From contig JARCOQ010000025.1 in the NCBI GenBank assembly GCA_029207755.1, positions 2,472,820 to 2,536,819 on the forward strand: a stretch of DNA of 64,000 nt, given 5' to 3'. The stretch is from Chamaea fasciata (Eukaryota > Chordata > Aves > Passeriformes > Sylviidae). The translations under genes and the position numbers were made by a program. The notes beneath the pieces were generated by a model. That model did no database searches, was not told the origin of the DNA, and worked only from the letters and a program-made list of their open reading frames with translations. This document shows, one piece after another, positions 12,735 through 22,610 of this stretch; position 1 is the first letter of the stretch; each line of letters starts with the position of its first letter.

Positions 12735-13170
12735 TTACAGGAATGCGAGGTTTTATTGCGAGGGTCGTGAGGTAAAAGCAAAAGGGGTGAGAAGGGAAAA
12801 GGGCCAAGGGGCCAAAAAGGGCAAGAAGAAGGGCTGAGGACCCCGTTACAACACACTGTATCTTCATCTCTAATGAATATTCTATTTTACATTAACCAAC
12901 CGGCGCGAGACACAAAACCTACAAACTTTGCACGCAGCCTATCGGAACTGCTGTACTACCACATTAACCTGCATTCTAAACTCTAAAGATTGCCTTTTCT
13001 TATCTACCTTTCCCCTGATCCCTCGGGGGGCGCCGCTCCCCGGACCCCCTTTGTTATCACCCAACCCATCACCAGCTAATCGCCGTCCTCCTGCCCGCCC
13101 TGCCCACATCTCAAAGCCGCCTTTCATTCCTACACCCCTCACAGTTTATGTTTTCAGCATTTCCTGTCAG
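12735..13170 (-). mobile_element. Solo LTR of an endogenous retrovirus, sense to ATP2B4
   Basis: The minus strand has a U3-like segment, then gttggttaatgtaaaata, aatattcattagagatgaag, and near its end caataaaacctcgcattcct, a polyadenylation signal followed by the LTR end. No coding remnant of gag, pol or env was seen. It occupies most of the exon 9-10 intron and ends about 75 bases upstream of the exon 10 acceptor in transcript order. Borders are approximate. Confidence 0.7.
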
Positions 13171-13276
13171 GCAATCACGTTTGTAGGCTTTCCCCGTCTC
13201 ACCTTTCCCGACGTGTCAGGGCGGAGAGGCGGGATTCTCCCTCCCTCCCTCCCCTCAGGCCGCGCGCAGGCCTCAC

Positions 13277-13491
13277 CTTGACGGAGTAGGCCAAGGAGAT
13301 GGTGACGGCCAGCGGGAGCCCCTCGGGGACGGCCACCACCAGCACCGTGACGCCGATGATGAAGAACTTGACGAAGTACTGGATGTAGATGGGGGTGCAC
13401 TCGGCCAGCCAGGGCCGCTTCTGCACCCCGAAGGTGTCGATGACGAAGTAGAGCACCAGGATGATGACGGTGATGGCCGACATGAGCAGGC
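13277..13491 (-). CDS. ATP2B4: ATP2B4 exon 9: M3 and M4
   Basis: This 215-nt exon (2+71 codons, residues about 368-439) has acceptor CCCCAG and donor GTGAGG. It encodes [20 protein letters not shown] (M3), [20 protein letters not shown] and M4, [35 protein letters not shown] is the unwound Ca2+-site region of M4 shared by Ca2+ pumps. Confidence 0.98.
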
Positions 13492-13529
13492 CTGGGGAGG
13501 ACGACGACGTGAGGGGACAAGAGGGGACG

Positions 13530-14062
13530 GGGACAGCCCTGCCCCATGAGCTCTGGGGTCACTGGGGACAGGGTCAGCCATTCACCACCAGCTCTGGGGT
13601 CACTGGGGATGGGGACAGCCCTGCCCCATGAGCTCTGGGGTCACTGGGGACGGGGACAGCCCTGCCCCATGAGCTCTGGGGTCACTGGGGACAGGGTCAG
13701 CCATTCACCACCATCTCTGGGGTCACTGGGGATGGGGACAAGGACAAGGTGAAGGGACACAAGGGACAGGGTCAGCCCTTTCACACCATTTCTGGGGACA
13801 CAGGGGGCAGGGACAGCTGTTGCTCAGCAGCTTTGGGGTCACTGGGGAGAGGGACAGCCCTTCCTCACCAGTTCTGGGGTCAGAGTGGACAGGGTCAGCC
13901 CTTCCCCACCAGTTCCGGGGCCAGAGTGGACAGGGACAGCCCTTCCCCACCAGTTCCGGGGTCAGAGTGGACAGGGTCAGCCCTTCCCCACCAGTTCCGG
14001 GGTCAGAGTGGACAGGGACAGCCCTTCCCCACCAGTTCTGGGGTCAGTGTCACTGTCACTGT
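13530..14062. repeat. 41-bp minisatellite filling the exon 8-9 intron
   Basis: Units containing ctctggggtcactgggga and agcccttccccaccagt repeat with a 41-base period near 13551, 13592, 13633 and 13674, then drift. The array spans practically the whole 578-base intron and touches within a few bases of the exon 8 donor. Confidence 0.95.
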
Positions 14063-14069
14063 CACTCAC

Positions 14070-14231
14070 CTGCCTTCCCGATCTGCACCGCCAGGCGCGT
14101 GAGCTTCCCTTGCAGCACCGACTTCTCCTTCTTGGGCACTTTCACCTTCTTCTTCTCCTTCTCCTCGTTTTCCACCCCCTCCTGGCTCTTCAGGGGCTGG
14201 ATCTCTAAGGCCACACCATCCTGAGTTTTAG
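14070..14231 (-). CDS. ATP2B4: ATP2B4 exon 8: A-domain to M3 linker
   Basis: This 162-nt exon (2+53 codons+1, residues about 314-367) has acceptor GCTGTAG and donor GTGAGT. It encodes [53 protein letters not shown]. The basic stretch belongs to the phospholipid-sensitive linker of PMCAs, and the exon follows splice site A. Confidence 0.96.
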
Positions 14232-15689
14232 CTACAGCCCGGGGGGGTTAAAAACAAGACACCACGTGTGAATAGGAGAGAGACCCGGAGAAGCCTGGCG
14301 GACACCACGGAGGAGGAGGAGGATGGTGGTGGTGGCAGAGAGAGCGAGCCAGAGAGAGAAATCCCAGGACAAGAACCACTCCCGAGCACACACGCGTCCG
14401 AGCACATGGAAGCTCCGTGTCCCAGGGCCCTGCCGCTTCTCTAGGGGTGATTTTCTGTCACCTGCCCCCTGCCTACGGTGAGGTGACTCTGGCACCGGTC
14501 ACACCTCCGCAAGAAACCCTCTAGGCCAGATTTCGGGGTCTCTTCCAGCCTCGAGGCATTCAGCGGGCTGGGAGAGCTTTGGGATGAGCCCGGAGATGCT
14601 GCAGTGCCCCCAGTCCCTCGATGAGTGTCCCCCAGTTTCCCCCTGGTGCCGCCTCAGCGGTGCCCTGTGGGCAGCCCAGCCGGCCAGGGAAGCCACAGGG
14701 AGTGAGATGGAGGGGAAGGGTTAGAAATTGGGATGGAGATTGAAGAGCAGGGAGCCAGGAATCCTCGAATCCCAGCCCGGAGCCATCCACCACGCCTTTG
14801 GGACCTCAGACAGCCCCGGCTTCCCGGTCCTAAAATTGGGCTAATCCAGCTGGAAGGCTGCCCTGGGGGAAACCCAAGCCTGGAAGCTTTGGAGAGGGAT
14901 GGGAAGCCCCCCCCCAAAGAGGCTCCTCCTCAGCTGCTGGAGCTGGAGGAGCAGCAGTGGCGCCAGGGCCACCCCGGGACCTGTCCCCTCCTGGGCTGGA
15001 GGCCACCCCGGAGCAGCTCCACAGAGGAACCTCCACGGTGACAACAGACCCGACACGGACACAACAAAGCACCCGGACTCAAACTGCTGAGAGGAGAGAG
15101 AGAGAAAGAAACAGAGAGAAACAGAGAGAGGTGGAGAGAGAGAGGTGCAGGAATGGGGCTTCCTCCACAGCCTGCAAAGAACAGTGTGAGAAACACTGGC
15201 GAGGAGACGCTCACGGAGTCGAGGCCATGGCAGGACAGGGTGCAAGCGTCCCCCGGGCCAGGCCCTGGGGGAGATCTCATCCCAGGAATGCCACGAGGGC
15301 ACCTCCAGCTCGGCCCCAAACACCAGCAGGGACAGCGTGTGACGGGCACTGAATCACCAAATCCTCAGCTGGGACTCCAGGAGTTATCCCGAGGAAGGGA
15401 TGCTCTGCCAAAAGTGCTGCTGGAAGAGCCCTGTGCTCCCTGAAAAATGGCTTTTCCCCACGCTGGGACAACAGGAAGGTTCATCCCACAGGGATGCCTT
15501 AGGAGTTTAGTTTTTGTATTTCTCACATACAAATGTCGTTTTTTAGTGTGTAACTCTTAAACCCCACAGACGGTGTGAGCTGCTGCTTTTTTCCTGTTTT
15601 GCTCAGACACAACAATTCCTCCCCAGGCCTGGGAATCAAGGACACCTCACTGCCTCAGGCCCTGAGAGAGGTAAACAAAAATGAGCTGA

Positions 15690-16290
15690 GGGGGAGCAAA
15701 CTGGGGGGGGTAAATAACTTCATTACTTGATGCTGTAATTGAAAAAAATTACTCCCCAATATGCAAATGGACCAAACTTATTGAAGTGGGAAAACCCGTG
15801 ACCTGCCATCCATTTTTTTTGTCTGCCTGAAAGATACCTGAAAGCCCTTCCATAGACAAAACCACTTTGAATTCCCTTAATTTTGCCTGGCCTCTGTTTT
15901 TAGGTAGCCCCAACAAGGCACAACCCAGCCCGTGCCGGCGTTCTGGGGACACCACGACGTGGGGCCTGATATCTCTGGGGCTGAGAGATTTTTCAGCCTG
16001 CTGGCAGCTGCTAACTTTTTCCCAAGGAAAAAAAAATTTCTCAAGGAAGCTTCTTAAAACAGTCTCAGCCAACAACTCTCCTTCCTCAAAACCACCTTTC
16101 TCCAGGTGTTGTTTTGCTGTTTCTCTAGTGGGATCAGAGAGGTGTCGCTCCTATTCACCGACCATGGCAAGTCTGTATGGGAACACCTTATAAAAGGTAG
16201 TAAGAATTAGACAATAAAGCCTTTCTTCTAGTTTTTTTTGCCTTCTGAAATATTTGGAGTCTTTCATCTTTCTTTTGTGTCCTCCAAGGA
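15690..16290 (+). mobile_element. Solo LTR of an endogenous retrovirus, antisense to ATP2B4
   Basis: The plus strand shows tttttaggtagccccaacaa, an AAGGAAAAAAAAATTTCTCA stretch, a TATA box (ccttataaaaggt near 16190), a polyadenylation signal (acaataaagcc near 16211) and an R/U5-like T-rich tail. It sits in the exon 7-8 intron, about 190 bases from the site-A exon. Borders are approximate; no internal retroviral genes are seen. Confidence 0.65.
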
Positions 16291-16477
16291 CACCAGGAGG
16301 CTGTGCCAGGGCCACCGGCCACGGGACCTTTGCACCCTGTCCCGGGAAAACGAGGCGAGAGTCCCGCCGGAGCAGCCAAGAGCACAGACTGATGAGGAGA
16401 AGGAAGGAAGAAGGAAGGAGGAATGCTCGGTAGTTAGTGTGGTGCTGGTTCAAAGGATGGAGAGAGGCTGGCGTTAC

Positions 16478-16513
16478 CTTTGTTGCGGTTTTCGGGGGCT
16501 CCGCTTTTTTTAC
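16478..16513 (-). CDS. ATP2B4: ATP2B4 exon 7: 36-nt alternative site-A exon
   Basis: Acceptor TTTGAACAG and donor GTAACG flank exactly 36 nt, which code (G)KKSGAPENRNK in frame between the Gly completed from exon 6 and the Ala completed by exon 8. Skipping keeps frame (VKK joined to AKTQDG). PMCA genes have an optional cassette at this site A, next to the phospholipid-binding region. Mammalian PMCA4 has GVPENRNK here, from memory. The weak GTAACG donor fits optional use. Confidence 0.93.
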
Positions 16514-16715
16514 CTGTTCAAAGAGAGAAAGGGTGGAGGGCTGAGCACACGGAGCCACAGGTCCCCGCCCAGCTGGGGGGATGCTCCCAGGGGCCACTCC
16601 AGTGGTCACCCTCTGGACACCAAGCCTTGGTTCACCACACAGCTCGAGGCTCTGCAGCTCCTGGGCTGCCCTGGGCACTCCATTCCCAAGGATTCCGATT
16701 TTCCCCACCTGTAAA

Positions 16716-16950
16716 TCATCCCCAGAGTGCCAGCAGCGCCTCGAGGGCGCTGGAGCTGCCTCAGATTTTCAGGAGAAGAAACCATGGAGCTCCACAGAGC
16801 AGATTTTCAGACGGAGAAACCCTCCTGTTCCTAAAGACTCCAATTTTCCCCACCTGTAAATCGCCCCTACAGCGCCAGCAGCGCCTCGAGGGCGCTGGAG
16901 CTGCCTCGGATTTTCAGGAGGAGAAACCACAGAGCAGATTTGCAGGAGGA
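16716..16950. repeat. Two-copy duplication of about 150 bp upstream of the site-A exon
   Basis: The string cagcagcgcctcgagggcgc, with flanks (attttccccacctgtaaatc before it, cagattttcag-agaaacc after it), occurs twice, around 16705-16825 and 16850-16955. It lies about 200 bases 5' of the cassette exon in transcript sense. Confidence 0.85.
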
Positions 16951-16959
16951 GAAACCCTC

Positions 16960-18059
16960 CTGCAGCTCCAGGTCCCTCCCTCCCGCTGCCATCAGATCCG
17001 TCTGGGAAGCGCAGACTTGTCCCACACCGTGGGCAGACCCAGAGCAGGGAGGTCTGAGCCCCCAAAATCTGCCAGGGTGGCACATGGGGGTGCCCAGGGC
17101 TGCTGCACCTCAACCAGCCTCAGGTGACAGTGAGTTTGTCACCCCACAGCCCCAGTGGGGACAAACTGGTGGCACCCCCTGGCCTGCCCTGCTCCCAGAT
17201 CCATTGAGCTTGAAGGCTGGGAAAGCTCCAGGCACCGGGTGGCTCCCACGGCAGTGACATTCCCAGTGCCACTCCCAGTGCCACTCCCTTGTCCTGCCAC
17301 CTCCACGGTGCCAGCCGAAGCCGGGAGCTCCCCAGCTCCCAAATCCTGTTGGATGCCAGAGCTGGGGAAGGCAGGACACACACACGGAGCTGAGCTGGCA
17401 GCCAGCACAGCCCGGGAAGCCTCTCCCCGCCTGGCATCGCCTCCCTGGCACGGGGATGCCGGAGCAGCCGGCGGTGCCAGCCCGGTGCTGCTGCCAGAGC
17501 CTGATCCCAGCGAGGCCAAACCTGCTGGGCAGGGGATCAGGGAGCTTCCCCAGCTTCCCCAGCAGGGAACCAGCAGCTGGATGTGAAAGCTGACACGGGA
17601 GAGGGCTCAAGTCCCAGCACGACGACGGGAACACCTCAGCCTGGCTGCTGTGCCGCCCCTCCTCTGCCTCCTGCCATCCCCTCCTCTCCCCCTGGCAGCT
17701 CAGGGAATGCTCAGGAGAGCCTCAGCCGAGTCCTCCAGGGTTTGGATGGGCTAAAGACGCCCTGTGGGCACACAGGACTCACCTTCCCACCACCATGGGG
17801 TGGGCAACGAGTACCGGGGGGGAGTCACCACCGGCCCCCCTTCCCTTGGGGATCCTTGATCCCACAGCTCCAGGGTGGAGAGGAGGGAGTTGGAGAAGGG
17901 TCCCAAAGAGGTCTGGGAGCACGGGGGGACCACGTGGAGGGACCCCCAACCTGTCCCTGTTCCTGCCTGGGCCAGGGGAGCTGACCCTGATGTGAGGGGA
18001 GCCTGTGGGTGCTTCCCAGGAAAGGGAGAAAGGAAGGAAAAGGCAAGTCCAGGGTATTT
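16960..18059. other. Exon 6-7 intron, unique sequence
   Basis: Over 1 kb of GC-rich intron with no recognised exon, RNA or repeat array. Open frames on both strands lack family signatures. Confidence 0.5.
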
Positions 18060-18065
18060 CCTTAC

Positions 18066-18191
18066 CTTTCTTCACTTTCTTCTCCTCGTCGCCTTCTCCT
18101 GCTCCCAAGAGGGTGAAGATGATCCCTGTCTGGGAGTTGATGCCCACGGCAGTCACCACCATCCTGCCCGAGCCCTCCATCACGTGGGTAC
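18066..18191 (-). CDS. ATP2B4: ATP2B4 exon 6: A domain, THVMEGSG
   Basis: This 126-nt exon (residues about 260-301) has acceptor GTGCCAG and donor GTAAGG. It encodes [40 protein letters not shown]. The acidic/basic end leads into the optional site-A segment. The acceptor is immediately preceded by a minisatellite unit whose edge supplies GCCGTGCCAG. Confidence 0.97.
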
Positions 18192-18195
18192 CTGG

Positions 18196-18925
18196 CACGG
18201 CAGGAACGCCATGGGGACACCGTGAGAGTCCGAATCCCCATCCCACAGAATCCCAGGCTGGTCTGGCGTGGAAGGGCACGGCAGGGATGCCATGGGGACA
18301 CAGTGAGAGTCCCAATCCCCATCCCACAGAATCCCAGGCTGGTCTGGCGTGGAAGGGCACGGCAGGGATGCCATGGGGACACAGTGAGAGTCCCAATCCC
18401 CATCCCACAGAATCCCAGGCTGGTCTGGCTTGGAAAGGCACGGCAGGGATGCCATGGGGACACAGTGAGAGTCCCAATCCCCATCCCACAGAATCCCAGG
18501 CTGGTCTGGCTTGGAAAGGCACGGCAGGGATGCCATGGGGACACAGTGAGAGTCCCAATCCCCATCCCACAGAATCCCAGGCTGGTCTGGCTTGGAAAGG
18601 CACGGCAGGGATGCCATGGGGACACAGTGAGAGTCCCAATCCCCATCCCACAGAATCCCAGGCTGGTCTGGCTTGGAAAGGCACAGCAGGGATGCCATGG
18701 GGACACAGTGAGAGTCCCAATCCCCATCCCACAGAATCCCAGGCTGGTCTGGCTTGGAAAGGCACGGCAGGGATGCCATGGGGACACAGTGAGAGTCCCA
18801 ATCCCCATCCCACAGAATCCCAGGCTGGTCTGGCGTGGAAGGGCACGGCAGGGATGCCATGGGGACACAGTGAGAGTCCCAATCCCCATCCCACAGAATC
18901 CCAGGCTGGTCTGGCTTGGAAGGAT
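18196..18925. repeat. 81-bp minisatellite, nine copies
   Basis: The unit contains gcacggcagggatgccatgg, acacagtgagagtcccaatc and cccatcccacagaatcccag; copies start at 18276, 18357, 18438 and so on, exactly 81 bases apart. Because 81 is a multiple of three, frames on both strands stay open for 270-400 codons without being genes. It fills most of the exon 5-6 intron. Confidence 0.97.
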
Positions 18926-18944
18926 CTTCGATCCCATCCCATTC

Positions 18945-19015
18945 CATCCCCTGGCACGGGCAGGGACAACCTCCCCTATCCCAGTTTGCTCCAAGCCCTG
19001 TCCAGCCTGGCCTAG
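18945..19015 (-). mobile_element. CR1 LINE fragment (antisense text on plus strand)
   Basis: The text gggcagggacaacctcccct, then ccagtttgctccaagccctg and ccagcctggcct, matches the remembered 3'-region CR1 consensus read on its complement. Confidence 0.6.
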
Positions 19016-19085
19016 GGCACCCCCCTGAGACCAGGACCCACCCAGCCCCCCTCATCCCAGCCCAAATCCATCCCAGCACCCTCAC

Positions 19086-19211
19086 CTGACAGCAGCATGG
19101 GGTCTTTATCCATTGATTTCTTGACCTGGTCTGACTCCCCTGTCAGAGAGCTCTCGTCTATTTTCAGGTCATTGCCCTGGATCAGGATCCCGTCCGCTGG
19201 CAGGAGATCAC
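19086..19211 (-). CDS. ATP2B4: ATP2B4 exon 5: A-domain TGES motif
   Basis: This 126-nt exon (residues about 218-259) has acceptor CTCCCAG and donor GTGAGG. It encodes [46 protein letters not shown] is the dephosphorylation motif of the actuator domain. [10 protein letters not shown] and VKKSMDKDP resemble PMCA4. Confidence 0.98.
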
Positions 19212-19639
19212 CTGGGAGAGGAGGAAAAACAGGGATCAGCCCAGCCCTGCCTGCTCCATCCCACGGGAATGCTCCAAAAGGATCCAAAACTCAGGCTCAG
19301 ACCAGCTCCAGAGGGAGGAGAAGCAGCAGGTGGGGTTGGTAAGGGACAGGTGCAATGAAATCCAAGAGCTCCCAAATCCTCGCTGGTGCATGCAGAGTCC
19401 TGCGGAGGATTTTGCTCAGTGCTTCCCCATCTGCTTTGAATGAATCCTTCCCAGAGCTCCTGATGCATCCAGAATCCACCGTATCCACCTGCCAAGCGTG
19501 GAATTGTGCCCTTGGGAAAACAAACACGGTGCTGGATCAATCTCCTTCCTGAACGGGAGGAATATTCCCCCTGGGAAACGAGGAGCAGGGCCTGATTGAT
19601 CCCAAGGGCTGCAGCTCCTGCATGAGGAAACATCCACCA

Positions 19640-19925
19640 ACACCTTCAGGCCAAGGAAATATTCCCCAGCATCTCCTGGGTAAGGAAACACTCCCCAGCA
19701 TCTCCTGGATAACAGAATATTCCCCAGCATCTCCTGGGTAAGGAAATACCACCAACATCTCCTGGGTAACAGAATATTCACCAAGATCTCCTGGATGAGG
19801 AAATGTTCCCCAAAACCTCCTGGGTAAGCAAACGCTCCCCAACATCTCCTGGCCAAGGAAATATTCTTCGACATCTCCTGGCCAAGGAAACATTCCCCAA
19901 CATCTCCTGGATAAAGAAACATCCT
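19640..19925. repeat. About 30-bp minisatellite in the exon 4-5 intron
   Basis: About ten copies of units such as ccccagcatctcctgggtaa and ggaaatattcc run over 285 bases. Confidence 0.93.
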
Positions 19926-20124
19926 CAACAGGGACAAGGTTGGCAAAATGAACTCATTCTGATCCAGCAGCTCCTAAAAGCTGCCAGCCCAGCTCCAGGG
20001 CAAGGCGAGAAGGTGAGTGGAGCTCCATCACCTCCACGGCAGTGACCAGAGGAGCTGATGTTTCTCCTCGAGGAAGAAGGGCTGGGAAGAAGCGGGGAGG
20101 AGGATCCCAAGGGGAAGCACAGCT

Positions 20125-20725
20125 CCGGCCTGCCCTGGGGTGATTTTATGATGATTGTATCCCCAGCTGTCTGCTCTGTTTGTGCTGTATGTTGAGTTCT
20201 GTGCCTTTCAGGCCGGTTCTGAGAGCGAAGCAGGGAAAGAAGCAGGGAGTTTGTTTTGAAAAACAGTTTTCACTCCTCTGCATTCCTGCTCTGGTGTGTT
20301 CGGCTGAGGCACAAACAGCAGTGGGACAGAAATCTTTTCTTGCTTTTAGTTAGTTTTAGCTCGCTGAGGCAGAGAAGCTTCCTGGACTGCATTTTTTCCC
20401 TTTTTCTTGGGACTGTTTAAACCCGCTCTGGACTGAAAAAACCAGAGGAGCGCGGGGAGCTCACACCTGTGGCACACCGGGGCCTGGACCTCCGGAGGGA
20501 CTGATAAGGGACTGATAAGAGCCAAGCTACACCCACGGCAAGGACTTTCTCAATTTGCCATCTCACTCTGGAACAGAGAAAGGTTTTATTGTTCCATATC
20601 GCTCACTCTTTATGCTTGTGGGCACTGCTTTTGTCGAATAAATTTTTTTTTCCACTTTCCTCCAAGGAAGTTCTTTTCCCAGACCGGCTGCGGGGAGGGA
20701 CCATTAGTGTTTGCCCTCCGGAGAA
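20125..20725 (+). mobile_element. Solo LTR of an endogenous retrovirus, antisense to ATP2B4
   Basis: The plus-strand text includes gtgctgtatgttgagttctg, tgataagggactgataagag, a polyadenylation region (gtcgaataaattttttttt) and the end cttttcccagaccggctgcg. These strings resemble a common songbird ERV LTR (memory, family not assigned). About 600 bases long, it ends only about 60 bases from the exon 4 donor. No internal genes remain. Confidence 0.75.
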
Positions 20726-20784
20726 ACCCCATTTCAGGGGTTTTCTCCCAAATCCACCCTAAAGCAGGACACGGGCCGACTCAC

Positions 20785-21042
20785 CGTACTTGATCTGGGC
20801 GATGTCCCCCACCACGATCTCGGCCACGGGGATCTGGATCACCTGGCCCTTGCGGATCACCGTGAACTTCTGCTCCTGCTCGATGCGGCTCTGGAGGCCC
20901 CGGAACTGCTTCTCCTTGCTCCAGTCGTTGAAGGCCGTCACCAGCACCACGATGATGACGGAGAAGAGGATGGCAGCGCCCTCGATCCAGCCCGCCTGCG
21001 ACTCGCCCTCGTCCTCCACGCCGCCCGTGGACTGCCCGCACA
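20785..21042 (-). CDS. ATP2B4: ATP2B4 exon 4: M1-M2 loop, M2 and A domain
   Basis: This 258-nt exon (residues about 132-217) has acceptor CCGGGGCAG and donor GTGAGT. It encodes [20 protein letters not shown], then M2 ([17 protein letters not shown]), [20 protein letters not shown] and [40 protein letters not shown] is PMCA4-like. The acceptor is part of the adjoining minisatellite family. Confidence 0.97.
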
Positions 21043-22500
21043 CTGCCCCGGGAGAGAATTCCCCTTGGGATAACCGCCATGGGATAACCCCCATGGGATA
21101 ACCCCAACGGGATAACCCCACACACTGCCCCAGGAGAGAATTCCCCTTGGGATAACCCCCTTGGGATAACCCCCTTGGGATAACCCCACACACTGCCCCA
21201 AGAGAGAATTCCCCTTGGGATAACCCCCTTGGGATAACCCCAGTGGGATAACCCCAACGGGATAACCCCACACACTGCCCAGGGAGAATTCCCCTTGGGA
21301 TAACCCCCTTGGGATAACCCCAATGGGATCACCCCACATACTGCCCGGAGCAGGGAATTCCTGCTTGGATAACCCCACGCACTGTCCAGACAGAATTCCT
21401 GACTGGATAACCCCGATGAGACAACCCCACGCACTGCCCAGACAGAATTCCCGATGGGATAACCCCACACACTGCCCAGGGAGAGAATTCCCCTTGGGAT
21501 AACCCCCTTGGGATAACCCCCTTGGGATAACCCCACACACTGCCCCAAGAGAGAATTCCCCTTGGGATAACCCCCTTGGGATAACCCCAGTGGGATAACC
21601 CCAACGGGATAACCCCACACACTGCCCAGGGAGAATTCCCCTTGGGATAACCCCCTTGGGATAACCCCAATGGGATCACCCCACATACTGCCCGGAGCAG
21701 GGAATTCCTGCTTGGATAACCCCACGCACTGTCCAGACAGAATTCCTGACTGGATAACCCCGATGAGACAACCCCACGCACTGCCCAGACAGAATTCCCG
21801 ATGGGATAACCCCACACACTGCCCCAAGAGAGAATTCCCCTTGGGATAACCCCCTTGGGATAACCCCAGTGGGATAACCCCAACGGGATAACCCCACACA
21901 CTGCCCAGGGAGAATTCCCCTTGGGATAACCCCCTTGGGATAACCCCAATGGGATCACCCCACATACTGCCCGGAGCAGGGAATTCCTGCTTGGATAACC
22001 CCACGCACTGTCCAGACAGAATTCCTGACTGGATAACCCCGATGAGACAACCCCACGCACTGCCCAGACAGAATTCCCGATGGGATAACCCCACACACTG
22101 CCCAGGGAGAGAATTCCCCTTGGGATAACCCTGCACACTGCCTGGAGCAGGGAACTCCTGAAGGGATAACCCCCTTGGGATAACCCCAATGGGATCACCC
22201 CACACACTGCCCGGAGCAGGGAATTCCTGCTTGGATAACACCACACACTGACCAGACAGAATTCCTGATTGGATAACCCTGATGGGATAACCCCCTGCAC
22301 TGCTCAGACAGGATTCCCGATGGGATAACCCCACACACTGCCTGGAGAGAATTCCCCTTTGGATAACGCTGCATACTGCCTGGAGCAGGGAATTCCTACT
22401 TGGATAACCCCACACACTGCCCGGAGAGAGAATTCCCCTTGGGATAACCCCGATGGGAAAATCCCACACACTGCCTGGAGACAATTCCCCGATTGGATAA
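21043..22500. repeat. Complex minisatellite filling the exon 3-4 intron, units carry the exon 4 acceptor edge
   Basis: Basic units are gggataacccc with variable links, cacactgccc, and gagagaattccccttgggat. A higher-order block of about 280-350 bases, including acgcactgtccagacagaat and gatgagacaaccccacgc, recurs near 21340, 21690 and 21970. On the minus strand the common unit reads TCTCTC-GGGGCAGTGTG, the same as the exon 4 acceptor TCTCTCCCGGGGCAG/TGTG. The array fills almost all of the 1.57-kb intron. Confidence 0.96.
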
Positions 22501-22610
22501 CCCTGCTTCCATAGGGAGTGGGGCAGATCCTGGAGTCCCCATCCCAAATCCCTGCTCCCACAGGGAACGGGGCAGATCCCGGAGCCCCCCATGGCCGGGG
22601 GGACACTCAC

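Noticed and set aside
18005..19015. Long open frames on both strands (270-400 codons) over 17.8-19.1 kb
   Set aside because: They exist because the minisatellite period is 81 bases; the translations are 27-residue repeats with no family signature, and ATP2B4 exons 5 and 6 flank the array in another frame.
21043..22500. CRISPR-like array of repeats and spacers
   Set aside because: Repeats are contiguous and drifting without constant-length unique spacers, and lie in a vertebrate intron; it is a minisatellite.
20781..22610. 609-codon minus-strand open frame
   Set aside because: It is a translation of the gggataacccc array, out of frame with exon 4 over most of its length. Only the short in-phase extension next to exon 4 is discussed as a splice possibility.
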